Shown here one piece after another: positions 8,353 through 17,338 of a DNA stretch of 64,000 bases. Every line of letters begins with the position of its first letter. Position 1 is the first letter of the stretch. Position numbers and translations under genes: made by a program. The notes below the pieces were generated by a model that had not been told where the DNA came from, searched no databases, and was given only the letters and a program-made list of their open reading frames with translations. This DNA is from VAZQ01 sp963841105 (GTDB taxonomy: Bacteria; Pseudomonadota; Alphaproteobacteria; Rhizobiales; Xanthobacteraceae). The stretch lies in NCBI GenBank assembly GCA_963841105.1, contig CAWJCB010000034.1, positions 124,001 to 188,000 on the forward strand, read 5' to 3'.

Positions 8353-9051
8353 TTGCGCCGCCTGACGACAATTCTTCTTGTAGCGCTTGTCATTGGCTTA
8401 TGCCTCCTTTTGTTGCGGCAGGACGACGCGGCGTGGGCTGAGCTCACGCAGTGGGATGCCGGGTCCATTGACACGAAAATCATGGCGCTCGCGCTCGCCG
8501 CCATGGTGGTGTTCATGCTGTTTCGGCAGCGCTTCACCAACGTGCTGGAGTTCGCCTTCGGCTGGGCGCTGATTGCCCTCGTTTTGGTGCTTGGCTACGC
8601 CTATCGCTTGGAACTGCGTGATGTGACCGACCGGGTGCTCGCACAATTCCTGCCCGGGCACGCGGCAACAAAGGGACGCACCGTCGAGATCGCGCGCGGG
8701 GCAGCAGGCGGATTTTCCGTCGTGACGCAGGTAAATGGCGTACGCATCGCCATGGTGCTCGACACCGGCGCAAGCGCCGTCGTGCTGAGCCAGGAAGCAG
8801 CAAAGGCTGCCGGGCTTCCGCTCGAGGTCCTCAACTATTCCGTTCCTGTGGATACCGCCAATGGCCGGGCACGCGCCGCGCCGGTAACGCTTGACCGGGT
8901 GTCGGTCGGAGGCATTACCGAGCGCTCAGTGCCCGCCTTGATCGCGCAGTCGGGACAGCTGCGCACCAATCTCCTCGGTATGAGCTTTCTCAACCGGCTG
9001 GAGAGTTGGGAGGTCCGCGGCGACAGGCTTCTGCTGCGTGGATATCCGTGA
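8353..9051 (+). CDS. Membrane-anchored retropepsin-like aspartic protease (TIGR02281 type)
   Basis: This 232-residue protein has three hydrophobic segments in its first 100 residues and a C-terminal single-lobe aspartic protease domain. The catalytic motif is VLDTGASAVVLS, and TNLLGMSFLNRL near the end is the second conserved block. Members of this clan AA family are known in alphaproteobacteria, but the physiological substrate is unclear. The reading frame begins at TTG 8353 with no ATG or GTG nearby in frame, so the start is tentative. Confidence 0.8.
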   Translation: MRRLTTILLVALVIGLCLLLLRQDDAAWAELTQWDAGSIDTKIMALALAAMVVFMLFRQRFTNVLEFAFGWALIALVLVLGYAYRLELRDVTDRVLAQFLPGHAATKGRTVEIARGAAGGFSVVTQVNGVRIAMVLDTGASAVVLSQEAAKAAGLPLEVLNYSVPVDTANGRARAAPVTLDRVSVGGITERSVPALIAQSGQLRTNLLGMSFLNRLESWEVRGDRLLLRGYP

Positions 9052-9495
9052 ATGAGACGGGCGTGACGACTTATCCATGATGACCGCGCCGCGATCGCGG
9101 TGGGACGGAATGAGACCATGTTCGTGGGCACGATGACCGCAATCGACGTCCCGACGCACACTTCATCGGCGACGCCGAACGCTCCGCGATAACGGTCAAT
9201 GACGCGAGCAGCAGAAGCTCGCCCTGTGGCACGCGCCCAAGATCATGTGCTCTAGCTCCATCCCTCCCCCGCTTGCGGGGGAGGGTGGTCGAGCGAAGCG
9301 AGACCGGGTGGGGGCTCCCACATCTCGTTTACAAGGATCAGTACGCCATTGAGATTGCGATGCGCAGGCCGCGAGCGAGTTGGTTCGCCACGATCCCCCG
9401 CAAGCGGGGGAGAGATTTGCTGTTTGACGGGCGGAGCTCAACTGCCACAAGCGACAATGCCCAAACAATATAAATCACTGTGCAGCGCTGTCAGC
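9052..9495. other. Intergenic region with G/C palindromes
   Basis: No credible gene is seen. The region holds the two palindromes at 9262-9285 and 9394-9411, between the convergent protease and dusA genes. Confidence 0.6.
9262..9411. repeat. Paired CCCCCGC palindromes
   Basis: A hairpin at 9262-9285 (CCCTCCCCCGC / GCGGGGGAGGG) and a related one at 9394-9411 (TCCCCCGCAAGCGGGGGA) bracket about 110 bp. This is a common style of intergenic palindrome in GC-rich alphaproteobacteria. Confidence 0.6.
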
Positions 9496-10494
9496 TCATT
9501 CCGCGGCGATTCGATTGAGGCGCTCCGTGCTGTTTATCATGTCCAGCGCCGCTCGATACGTGCCGATGCCCGCACCGGGCTTGACGGCCTCCGTCGCAAG
9601 GTGGCGGCGAAAGCTGCGCGCGCCTGGCACGCCCCGGAAGAGGCCAAGGATGTGTCTCGTCATGGCACTCAGGCGCGTGCCGCGGCCGAGCTCTTGCTCG
9701 ATGTAAGGGATCAAGGCGTGCGCGGCGGCCTGCGCCGAAGCAGGCGCCGTTGGCTCGGAAAACAGCGCATGGTCCACCTCCAAAAGGCGCCAGGGCTCTT
9801 GATAGGCCGCTCGGCCCATCATGACGCCGTCGATGCGAAGGAGGTGCGCGGCAGCGTCTTCCAGATCGATGATGCCCCCATTGAGGACGATGACCAGCTC
9901 GGGGTGCCTGGCTTTGAGGCGATAAACACGCTCATAGTCGAGCGGCGGCACTGTGCGGTTCTGGCGCGGCGAGAGCCCGGCGAGCCAGGCCTTGCGGGCA
10001 TGCACGATCAGCGCGGCCACACGAGCTTCTTCAAGCGCGCAGGTGAGCGTTTCCAGGGCGTCTCTCCTCGGATCCTGATCGTCAATCCCGATCCGGCACT
10101 TGACCGTGACCGGCACATTCACCTTGGCACGCATGGCAGCGACGCAATCACCGACCAGGAGCGGCTCAGCCATAAGGCAGGCGCCGAAGCGTCCTTCCTG
10201 CACACGCTCGGAGGGGCAGCCGACATTCAGATTGATCTCGTCATACCCGAGGTCGGCGGCGATCTGCGCGCATTGCGCGAGCTGCCGCGGATCCGATCCG
10301 CCGAGCTGAAGCGCGACGGGATGCTCGGCGGGATGCAACGCCAGCAGGCGCGCGCGATCCCCATGAAGAACAGCCGCCGTCGTCACCATCTCAGTATAGA
10401 TGCGCGCGCGGGCGGTGAGCAGACGATGGAAGAACCGGCAATGCCGGTCGGTCCATTCCATCATCGGGGCAATCGCAAAACGTCGGTCCAACAT
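9496..10494 (-). CDS. dusA: tRNA-dihydrouridine(20/20a) synthase DusA
   Basis: This 332-residue FMN-dependent enzyme reduces uridine to dihydrouridine in the D-loop of tRNA. RFAIAPMMEWTDRHCRFF at residues 5-22 is the DusA start signature, VGCPSERVQEGRFGACLM holds the catalytic cysteine, and VKCRIGIDDQD and ILNGGI follow. ATG 10494 matches the usual N-terminus; ATG codons at 10524 and 10530 are also in frame. The first codons were probably supplied by an integrated element, because a second, detached dusA 5' end lies at 17.24 kb. Confidence 0.95.
   Translation of the reverse strand: MLDRRFAIAPMMEWTDRHCRFFHRLLTARARIYTEMVTTAAVLHGDRARLLALHPAEHPVALQLGGSDPRQLAQCAQIAADLGYDEINLNVGCPSERVQEGRFGACLMAEPLLVGDCVAAMRAKVNVPVTVKCRIGIDDQDPRRDALETLTCALEEARVAALIVHARKAWLAGLSPRQNRTVPPLDYERVYRLKARHPELVIVLNGGIIDLEDAAAHLLRIDGVMMGRAAYQEPWRLLEVDHALFSEPTAPASAQAAAHALIPYIEQELGRGTRLSAMTRHILGLFRGVPGARSFRRHLATEAVKPGAGIGTYRAALDMINSTERLNRIAAE
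10445..10470. repeat. Attachment-like direct repeat within dusA (junction 1)
   Basis: These 26 bases encode the APMMEWTDR region of DusA on the minus strand. They match 17241-17266 at 25 of 26 positions in the same orientation. The 5' end of dusA is a known insertion target for a family of integrases and genomic islands. Confidence 0.7.
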
Positions 10495-10530
10495 ATTATT
10501 TTTACTTAGCTTTAGAGAACGCATCGGCAT

Positions 10531-10908
10531 CGACCGTTCTTGGAACGACAAATCGTCAGAGCGATAGAGCCAAAGCATTTTCCTTTCTTTTCAAACATTT
10601 GAGATCGCCCGTCTTGGTGACCGTTCAAGTTTCTTGACCTGGCACAACATTGAAGTACCGAGCATGATCAGGCTGTACCTACTCGTCCAGACTAGCGCCG
10701 CGCTTCACGCGCGCCTAGGCGCGTCAGGCTTCGATCGTAGATTCCGGCCTCGTCGCAGGAAAAGGTTGCACCGTCGTATTCCTCCATCGGCTCGCCTGGT
10801 CGTCGCTGGCTGGATTCGGCTTGCCCGCGGTGAATTCGCCGGACGACCGTTGAATGTTGTCATCGAAATGGACGAGTCCACAGGTCGCCGCCCCCCAGTC
10901 GGCATTCG
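10531..10908. other. Non-coding stretch next to dusA
   Basis: Open frames exist on both strands here, but none resembles a known protein. In dusA islands the integrase normally sits here, and no integrase remnant could be recognised. The region must hold the dusA promoter. Confidence 0.5.
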
Positions 10909-11578
10909 TTACCGAACGGGTCCACCTTGTTTTTTCTTTCCCTTATTGGAGGTTCGGCTTGAAACTAGATTGAGAGATGCGGTGACGTCTCGCTGAACGT
11001 TCTCCAAAATCTCGTTCGAAAGTGCCGGCGCAGCCTGCGCGACAGACCGTGACAGGACCAGCGCACCCACCATTTCGCAATGTAAGCTGATTGCCCGTTC
11101 GCGTAACGTCCTACGCTCGCCTGCCGCGGCCAGCGATCCACTCTCGGCGAGCAGCCCAGCCAGGATCGTTATCTGATCGTCCAATCCGCCGGCGAAATGC
11201 GACTGTGCTGCGGCGCCCAGGCGGGGAGCATCGCCCGCAAATCCGGCGACAGGGCAGCCGTGATCGATATTGTCGCGATGGGCTTGCGACAGATAACTGC
11301 TTATGTAACGCCGAAGTGCGGTAGTTGATTCGTCGACGGGCGCCCTTGCGCTCTTGGCGAGTTCAGCAGTTCTTCTCAGCCATCGCCGATGCAAACACCT
11401 CGGCAACCAGGGCGGCCTTCGACTCAAAATGGTTGTAGAAGCCGCCTTGCGTAAAGCCGGCATGCTTCATCAGTTCGTTCAGCCCAACGGCGTCCACTCC
11501 GCGTTCTCTGAATAGCTGCGTCGCCGCGGCAACAATCGCGCGACGGTTTTCCGCGGCCTGTTCTCTCGACACGCCCAA
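10909..11578 (-). pseudogene. TetR/AcrR-family regulator, frameshifted
   Basis: The N-terminal half is a TetR helix-turn-helix domain (AATQLFRERGVDAVGLNELM, then FTQGGFYNHFESKAALVAEV). It ends prematurely at MAEKNC near 11363. Removing one A near 11370-11371 restores AMAEKTAELAKSA and continues to the ligand-binding domain (GCPVAGFAGDAPRLGAAAQ), which stops at 10909. Total length is 3n+1, consistent with one inserted base. A TTG start at 11578 is preceded by GAGGAG; GTG 11635 is the longest alternative. It is divergent from the MBL operon at 11904 and would be expected to repress it. Confidence 0.85.
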
Positions 11579-11834
11579 AGCTTGCTCCTCGAATTCGACG
11601 CCGCCAATGGCTTGGGGCTGGCTTGAGGCTATCACATCACGATTACGTGTGCAATCGATTGTCGCGGTTGATCTAGGCTCTCGGCAAAGGTCGAGACGGC
11701 AATCGGAGCAAGGGCTTTGCTAGGAGGAGGCGCTGAGCGATAACCTGGGTTGCGTTACACTGCGCAGACACAGGACTTGACAGCCCGCCAAAAGAAGTTG
11801 ACAAATGACAATTATGATCGACATTGTGTTTAGC

Positions 11835-11856
11835 GGTTAGTCAGTATCGACCAACC
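11835..11856. promoter_or_regulatory. Possible TetR operator (inverted repeat)
   Basis: GGTTAGTC and GACCAACC form an imperfect palindrome (7 of 8 paired) with a 6-bp spacer. It lies between the TetR gene and the MBL gene start at 11904. A TTGACA hexamer sits upstream at 11798. This is a motif-level suggestion only. Confidence 0.35.
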
Positions 11857-11903
11857 GGCAAGGCGGTGCCTAAAGCGCGCCTTTTCTCAGCCTGGAGACA
11901 CAC

Positions 11904-12932
11904 ATGATCAAGTCCCCGACGATCCTAACCCGTCGCAGTGTATTTCGTGCCGGCACCGGGCTGGCTGTTGCTGCAACGGCAACGCCGTTGCTCACCCCCG
12001 CCTCGGCCCAGGCGGAGGACGCCCGTCAAGCCGGCGCGGAACCCCTAAACGGCAATGGCTTCTATCGCTTCAAGATCGGCGACTTCCAGGCGACCGTGAT
12101 CTCGGATGGCTATGGGCAGATTCCGATCCGGCCGATCTTCGCTATGAACGTCTCTGAAGCTGAACTCGCTCCGGTGTTGAAGGCAAACTTCATGCAGCCG
12201 GTGATCCAAATCACGAACAACATGTTGGTGGTCGACACGGGACGGGAGCGTATCCTTGTCGATACCGGCTTTGGTGAGAAACTCGGCCCATCCTTCGGCA
12301 GCTTTCCCGGGCTCGAGGCGAACCTGCGCCGGGCCGGAATCACGCCAGAGAGCATAGATCTGGTCGTGACGTCGCACGGTCACCTGGACCATATCGGCGG
12401 CTTGGTGACGAAATCGGGCGCGCTGGCGTTTCCGAAGGCTCAGTTCGTCTTTGTCGATACGGAGTGGAACTACTGGACCGGCAGCCGTTACGAAAGCGAG
12501 GTCAACAGTTCGCCGATGCCCGACCCGTTCAAGAAGGCCACGATTGCCGCGGCTCGAGAGAACTTGCCACCGGTCGCCGACCGATCCCGGTTCGTGAAGC
12601 AGGGCGGCGAAATCACAAGCGGCGTGCACTATGTTGCGGCGCCGGGACATTCGCCGTCCCATGCCTCAATCTTGTTCACCTCGGGCAAGGAGCAGTTCAT
12701 GCATATGGGTGACATCGCCCATAATCCGGTGACGAGCTTGCAGCACCCCGACTGGACGCCGGTCTTCGACTACGAGCCCGCGCAGGCGATCAAGTCGCGC
12801 AAGGCCATTCTGGACCGCGTCGCGACCGATCGGGTCATGGTGATGGGCTATCATTTTCCGTTCCCAGCTATTGGACATGTCGTCCGACGCGACACGGCAT
12901 ACCACTGGGAAGCCGCCCAGTGGGCCTGGTAG
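11904..12932 (+). CDS. Exported MBL-fold metallohydrolase
   Basis: This 342-residue protein has a Tat signal (LTRRSVFRAGTGLAVAATA, cleavage probably after PASAQA). The metal motif is HGHLDHIGG, with further ligands in AAPGHSPSH, MHMGDIAHNP and GYHFPFP. The arrangement is that of the AHL-lactonase/alkylsulfatase-like MBL group; the substrate is not known. The start at 11904 has GGAGA just upstream. It is the first gene of a five-gene co-directional run and is divergent from the TetR gene. Confidence 0.88.
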   Translation: MIKSPTILTRRSVFRAGTGLAVAATATPLLTPASAQAEDARQAGAEPLNGNGFYRFKIGDFQATVISDGYGQIPIRPIFAMNVSEAELAPVLKANFMQPVIQITNNMLVVDTGRERILVDTGFGEKLGPSFGSFPGLEANLRRAGITPESIDLVVTSHGHLDHIGGLVTKSGALAFPKAQFVFVDTEWNYWTGSRYESEVNSSPMPDPFKKATIAAARENLPPVADRSRFVKQGGEITSGVHYVAAPGHSPSHASILFTSGKEQFMHMGDIAHNPVTSLQHPDWTPVFDYEPAQAIKSRKAILDRVATDRVMVMGYHFPFPAIGHVVRRDTAYHWEAAQWAW

Positions 12933-12963
12933 CGAGCGGATGACATCTCTCCGGAGGCACGCG

Positions 12964-13935
12964 ATGTCTTCCAAGCAGGAGCGCTTCAGAATCGCCGTCC
13001 TGGACGACTACCAGGACGTCGCTCTTTCGCTCGCGGACTGGTCGGTGCTGGATGCGCGGGCGACCGTCACCGTATTTAACGACCATCTCGCGGACTCCGA
13101 CGCCGTCGTCGAGCGCCTGCAGCCATTCGACATCGTCTGCGTGATGCGGGAGCGCACGCCGATGACGCGTACCATCATCGAGCGCTTGCCCAAGCTCCGC
13201 ATGATCGCCTCGACGGGGACCCGGAATGCCTCGATCGATCTCAAGGCCGCAGAAGAGCGGAGCGTGCAGGTCGTTCATACGGGCTACACCTCGGCGCCGA
13301 CGATCGAACTGACCTGGGCACTTATTCTGGGCAGTGCCCGCAATCTCGTCGCCGAGAACACGTCGCTGCGCAGCGGCGGATGGCAGCAGTCGGTCGGTGA
13401 TGACATGGCCGGGCGGACGCTCGGTGTCCTGGGTCTCGGCAACGTCGGCGGTGCGGTGGCACAGATCGGCAACGCCTTCGGTATGAAGGTGATCGCCTGG
13501 AGCCAGAATCTCACGACCGAGCGCGCGGCTGAAGTGGGCGCCACACTCGTCTCGAAGGACAAGCTGTTCCAAGAGGCGGATGTCGTCACCGTCCATCTGG
13601 TGCTCAGCGGCAGGACGCGCGGCCTCGTCGGTGCGGCGGAATTAGCACTCATGAAGCCGACGGCGCGCCTGGTAAACACGTCGCGCGGACCGATCGTCGT
13701 CGAGGCCGATCTCGTTGCGGCGCTTAAAGACAAGAAGATCGCCGGCGCAGCCATCGATGTCTTCGACCAGGAGCCGCTGCCGCTCGACCATCCGCTCCGC
13801 GCGCTGCCAAACCTGCTGGCAACGCCGCATATCGGCTACGTCTCCCGCGGCCTCTACGCTCGCTTCTACCAGGATACGGTCGCCAATATCTGCCGGTGGC
13901 TCGATGGCCAAGCAGCCGAGGCCGTCGGAGTTTAG
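12964..13935 (+). CDS. D-2-hydroxyacid dehydrogenase family protein
   Basis: This 323-residue NAD-dependent dehydrogenase follows the MBL gene by 31 bp, with GGAGG upstream of the ATG at 12964. The NAD-binding motif GVLGLGNVGGAVAQIG, the substrate block STGTRNASIDLKAAEE, the arginine block LVNTSRGPIVVEADLV and the histidine region ATPHIGYVS are in the expected order. Substrates in this family range from phosphoglycerate to glyoxylate. The context with lactonase-like hydrolases suggests handling of a hydroxyacid released by ring opening, which is inference. Confidence 0.9.
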   Translation: MSSKQERFRIAVLDDYQDVALSLADWSVLDARATVTVFNDHLADSDAVVERLQPFDIVCVMRERTPMTRTIIERLPKLRMIASTGTRNASIDLKAAEERSVQVVHTGYTSAPTIELTWALILGSARNLVAENTSLRSGGWQQSVGDDMAGRTLGVLGLGNVGGAVAQIGNAFGMKVIAWSQNLTTERAAEVGATLVSKDKLFQEADVVTVHLVLSGRTRGLVGAAELALMKPTARLVNTSRGPIVVEADLVAALKDKKIAGAAIDVFDQEPLPLDHPLRALPNLLATPHIGYVSRGLYARFYQDTVANICRWLDGQAAEAVGV

Positions 13936-13951
13936 ACAAGGAAGAAGAGAA

Positions 13952-14959
13952 ATGCTGTCGAGTAATTCCGGTGCTCAGCGCTTGTCGCAAGCCGCTCTGT
14001 CCCGTTCACGGTTTCTCCAACTCGCTGCGGGCTCGCTGCTCCCATTCGTCGGCTTGCGTCTGTCGGCTGCCGGCGCCCCGAACCCTGAACTGGCGCAAAA
14101 CAGTGGCGCGTCCGGGACCAAGGATGCAGCGGCGCCGGGCCGCATGGGGGCCATCCTCGTAAGCCAGTTCGGACCCGTAAAAATTCATTCCTACCTCAGC
14201 CCTGCCGACGGCCTTCAGGTCAACACGCAGATGATCGAGGGGCCAAATGCGGTCGTGATCTTCGATGGTCAGCTCCTGCTGACGTATGCCGACGAAGTTG
14301 CGTCATACGTGCAGACGCTCGGCAAGCCCGTCGATCGGATCATTCTCTCGCATGCGCATACCGATCACTGGGGCGGTCTTCAGATTCTGACCGAGCGTTT
14401 CCCCGACGCCCGCGTGTTTGCTCTTGACGGGATCGCTGACCAGGTCCGCGCCAGAGGCCCAGCGCGGCTCGATGGCCTCCGCCGCACTTACGGCGACAAG
14501 GCCGCGACGAAGGTCACCGTCCCAACGGAGACAATCACCGAAGGTCCGCAACGGATTGACGGCGTCACCTATGACTTCAAGCGGTTCGTCGACGCCGAAT
14601 CGGATTTGCAGCTCGCCGCTCTGCTGCCCGAGCAAAAAGTGTTGATGGCGTTCGATCTGGTGTTTTCACCGAACCAACACGCCTTCACCGGTGCGAATCA
14701 TTTCGATCACTGGATGATCGTTCTCGAGTCGCTCAAGGCGCTTCAAGGCTACGACACGATCACCATCGGGCATGACACGCCGGTCGACCGCTCCGCCATT
14801 GACAGCACGATGACCTACGTCAAGCGCGCCAAGGCGATCCATGCGGTTTCCGCCGACGCGAAAACCTACAGCGAGAACCTAAAAGCCGCTTTCCCCGATC
14901 TGCAGCAGGCCGGCTTTGTCGATTTATCCGCCAGTTACCTTTACGCCGCGCCACGTTGA
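13952..14959 (+). CDS. Exported MBL-fold metallohydrolase
   Basis: This 335-residue protein follows the dehydrogenase by 16 bp, with GAAGAAGAGA before the ATG at 13952. The N-terminus (SRSRFLQLAAGSLLPFVGL) looks like a signal sequence without a perfect twin arginine. The metal motif is SHAHTDHWGG, with later His/Asp ligands around FDLVFSPNQH and TIGHDTPVDR. It differs clearly from the MBL proteins on either side, so the cluster has recruited different subfamilies rather than duplicated one. The substrate is unknown. Confidence 0.88.
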   Translation: MLSSNSGAQRLSQAALSRSRFLQLAAGSLLPFVGLRLSAAGAPNPELAQNSGASGTKDAAAPGRMGAILVSQFGPVKIHSYLSPADGLQVNTQMIEGPNAVVIFDGQLLLTYADEVASYVQTLGKPVDRIILSHAHTDHWGGLQILTERFPDARVFALDGIADQVRARGPARLDGLRRTYGDKAATKVTVPTETITEGPQRIDGVTYDFKRFVDAESDLQLAALLPEQKVLMAFDLVFSPNQHAFTGANHFDHWMIVLESLKALQGYDTITIGHDTPVDRSAIDSTMTYVKRAKAIHAVSADAKTYSENLKAAFPDLQQAGFVDLSASYLYAAPR

Positions 14960-14972
14960 ACGGCGCGAGCCG

Positions 14973-15938
14973 GTGAGGCGGCGGCCTGGGCAGAGGAGAC
15001 GATCCGAAAATGACGCGGTCTCTGAAACTCGCGTCGGACACTTTACGCAAATAGTCACGGAGGAGACCACGATCACTGCAACTGAAATCGCTGACGGCGG
15101 CTTGAGCTGGGATGTGCTCACAATAAGGCGCCCTGGTCTTACTCGTGATCTGCCAGCCGGCAAGGAAGAGCTGATGTGGGTGGCAAATTCGTCGACGCTC
15201 ATCCACAGCGAACGAGACGCTGTCCTCGTGGACACTTTTCTCACGATCGAGCAATCGCGGATTTTGCTGAGCTGGGTCGTCGCAAGCGGCAAGAACCTCA
15301 CCGCAATTTACGTCACCCACGCACATGGCGATCATTTTTTCGGCCTCGCACCACTGCTGGAGCGTTTCCCGCATGCCAGGGCAGTCGCGACACCCGAGGT
15401 CGTGAAGGCCATGCATGAGCAACTATCGCCGGCGTCCGTCGATAATTTCTGGCGCAGGCTTTTCCCCGGCCAAATTCCTGACCGCCTTCTCGTTGCAGAG
15501 CCGCTGGAGGATCGTGAACTGGAGCTCGAAGGACATAAGCTTGTCGCGGTGAATGTCGGGCGAACCGACACGGCTCATTCAACCTGCCTCCACGTCCCGT
15601 CGATCGGGCTGATCGTTGGTGGCGATGCTGTCTATAATGGAATCCATCCCTATCTTGGCGAGACCGACAGGCAGAGCCGGCTTGAATGGATTTCAACGCT
15701 CGACAAGCTCGAGGCCCTGAATCCGCTGGCAGTGATCGCCGGGCACAAAATACCAGAGAACCCGGATGATCCCCGCATCATCGCCGAGACGCGGCAATAT
15801 ATCCGGGATTTCATTGCCCTGGACGAGGCGACGACGACTGCGCGCCAACTCTACGACGCGATGCTCGAACTCTATCCCGATCGTGTCAATCCGGGCTCGC
15901 TTTGGGGTGCCGCAAACACCGCGAAGAAGCAGACTTAA
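14973..15938 (+). CDS. MBL-fold metallohydrolase without obvious start codon
   Basis: This MBL protein of about 300 residues has motif THAHGDHFFG and later ligands in RTDTAHSTC, VGGDAVYNG and AGHKIPENP; no signal peptide is visible. The frame is open from 14916. The only in-frame start near the preceding gene is GTG 14973, with a poor ribosome site. A strong GGAGGAG lies at 15059-15065, but no standard start codon follows it in frame. A 14-codon reading frame (ATG 15010, stop TAG 15052-15054) ends just before that site. The function is unknown; it is probably a cytoplasmic member of the same pathway. Confidence 0.8.
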   Translation: MRRRPGQRRRSENDAVSETRVGHFTQIVTEETTITATEIADGGLSWDVLTIRRPGLTRDLPAGKEELMWVANSSTLIHSERDAVLVDTFLTIEQSRILLSWVVASGKNLTAIYVTHAHGDHFFGLAPLLERFPHARAVATPEVVKAMHEQLSPASVDNFWRRLFPGQIPDRLLVAEPLEDRELELEGHKLVAVNVGRTDTAHSTCLHVPSIGLIVGGDAVYNGIHPYLGETDRQSRLEWISTLDKLEALNPLAVIAGHKIPENPDDPRIIAETRQYIRDFIALDEATTTARQLYDAMLELYPDRVNPGSLWGAANTAKKQT

Positions 15939-16758
15939 GGCTAACTACGAGCCGGACTTCGCGACGGAAGGCGGAATCCGTTACGCATACAGGCGCTTCG
16001 GCTCGGAAAGTGGAACGCCGCTCGTCTTCCTTCAACACTTCCGCGGCGGCCTTGACGACTGGGATCCACTTATGACGGACGGGCTTGCGCGAGGGCGTCC
16101 CGTAATCCTCTTCAATAATGCAGGTGTCGCCAGTTCGAGCGGAGAAACGCCGAACACCATCGACGCGATGGGCGATCACGTCGCTTCATTCGTCAATGCC
16201 CTGGGATTACCTCAGGTCGATGTGCTCGGCTTCTCCATCGGAGGCTACGTTGCGCAGAGTTTCGTGCTTCGCCACCCCCATCTCGTGAGGCGCCTCGTGC
16301 TCGCCGGGACCGGACCGCGTAACGGCGAACCGAGGAAGAAACCGCTTGTTTCGGAAGTTGCCGGCAATCCCGTGCCGGTCTGCGAGGATTTTCTGTTTCT
16401 CTTCTTCTCGCCTTCGGAAGCAAGTCAGGCCGCCGGAAGAGCATTTTGGGAGCGGCGTCATCAGCGCAAGGATGCTGATCCGGCTTCGTCGATTCAGACA
16501 ATGAAGGCGCAGCAAGCGGCTATTATGGAATGGGCGGAGCCACGAGGCGAACGCTATGCCGATCTGAAGAGGATCAAACGGCCGACGCTGGTGGCGAACG
16601 GAAATGACGACATTATGGTGCCCACAATCAACTCGTTCATGCTTTCGCAGCACATTCCAAATGCACAACTGATTGTGTATCCGGACGCCGGTCATGGCGC
16701 GCTGTTCCAGTATCCCGAGCTCTTCGTGGCCCACACGAAGTTATTCTTAGATGCCTGA
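15907..16758 (+). CDS. Alpha/beta-fold hydrolase
   Basis: This protein of about 283 residues belongs to the alpha/beta hydrolase superfamily. FLQHFRGGLDDWDP is the oxyanion region, GFSIGGYVAQ the nucleophile elbow with catalytic serine, NGNDDIMVP the acid region and DAGHGALFQ the catalytic histidine. Start assignment is weak: GTG 15907 is in frame and overlaps the MBL gene by 32 bp, while homology begins near YEPDFATEGGIRYAYRR. It is the last gene of the co-directional run. An esterase or haloperoxidase-like hydrolase is plausible. Confidence 0.88.
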   Translation: MPQTPRRSRLKANYEPDFATEGGIRYAYRRFGSESGTPLVFLQHFRGGLDDWDPLMTDGLARGRPVILFNNAGVASSSGETPNTIDAMGDHVASFVNALGLPQVDVLGFSIGGYVAQSFVLRHPHLVRRLVLAGTGPRNGEPRKKPLVSEVAGNPVPVCEDFLFLFFSPSEASQAAGRAFWERRHQRKDADPASSIQTMKAQQAAIMEWAEPRGERYADLKRIKRPTLVANGNDDIMVPTINSFMLSQHIPNAQLIVYPDAGHGALFQYPELFVAHTKLFLDA

Positions 16759-17240
16759 AGCTGCGATGAAGTGCTGAGTTTGGTAAGGACGCAGACCATC
16801 GCCAGCAAACGGTTGAAACGCCTGTCGCCAGGGACGAACGCTCCGTTCCTAGCTTTCGAATATCAGAGGTTCGCCGTGTTTTCGCTTTGGGGGCCCACCT
16901 GGCCCACATGCCTGCGATTTGTAGGTCTATAGGGATGACGGCAGGCCGTAGGCGATCGACGACGCGAGGCGGGGATAGTGCCGTGCACGTTGACGATCGC
17001 CTGCCGCTGAAAGCCGCTAATTGTCGGCACTTGCTAGACAACGCAGGCTATTCGCCAGCAGAAGAGTGGAATGGCGTAGACTGGCGTAGTACGCTGCGAT
17101 GCGCGGCAATCGCCAAACGAAGGTGGGAACGCGAGATCGTTCGCCCGCCTACGCTCCGAGAGAGTGGGTCGGCACAGCGGTTGGTATAGCGCGGCTTGTT
17201 GAGCTCGCCTTAAGTGCTGATGGCGCTTTGCTTTTCCGCT
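16759..17240. other. Non-coding right end of the island
   Basis: Open frames here show no recognisable protein. It may hold decayed island genes, and no integrase motif was recognised on either strand. Confidence 0.5.
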
Positions 17241-17338
17241 CGGTCGGTCCGTTCCATCATCGGGGCGATGCAAAAGCGGTAATCTCTGTGCCCAGGTTGC
17301 CATTTCCTGCGGTTATCTGCATGTTGAGCGTATGGCAC
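17241..17338 (-). pseudogene. Detached dusA 5' remnant / second attachment-like repeat
   Basis: On the minus strand a frame opening with GTG near 17338 reads to DYRFCIAPMMERTDR, matching the start signature of DusA (RFAIAPMMEWTDR in the intact gene), then loses homology beyond 17241. Positions 17241-17266 repeat 10445-10470 with one mismatch. The simplest reading is that this is the original dusA 5' end, separated from the gene body by insertion of the 6.8-kb segment. Confidence 0.65.

Larger units (their letters stand above)
10445..17266. mobile_element. Putative dusA-integrated genomic island, integrase not found
   Basis: About 6.8 kb lie between two near-identical 26-bp direct repeats, one in the intact dusA and one in a detached dusA 5' fragment. 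The repeat structure is read directly from the sequence. The integration mechanism is inferred from the known use of dusA as an island and prophage target. The cargo is a TetR gene, three MBL hydrolases, a D-2-hydroxyacid dehydrogenase and an alpha/beta hydrolase. No recombinase was recognised, so the element would be immobile or a deletion remnant. Confidence 0.6.
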
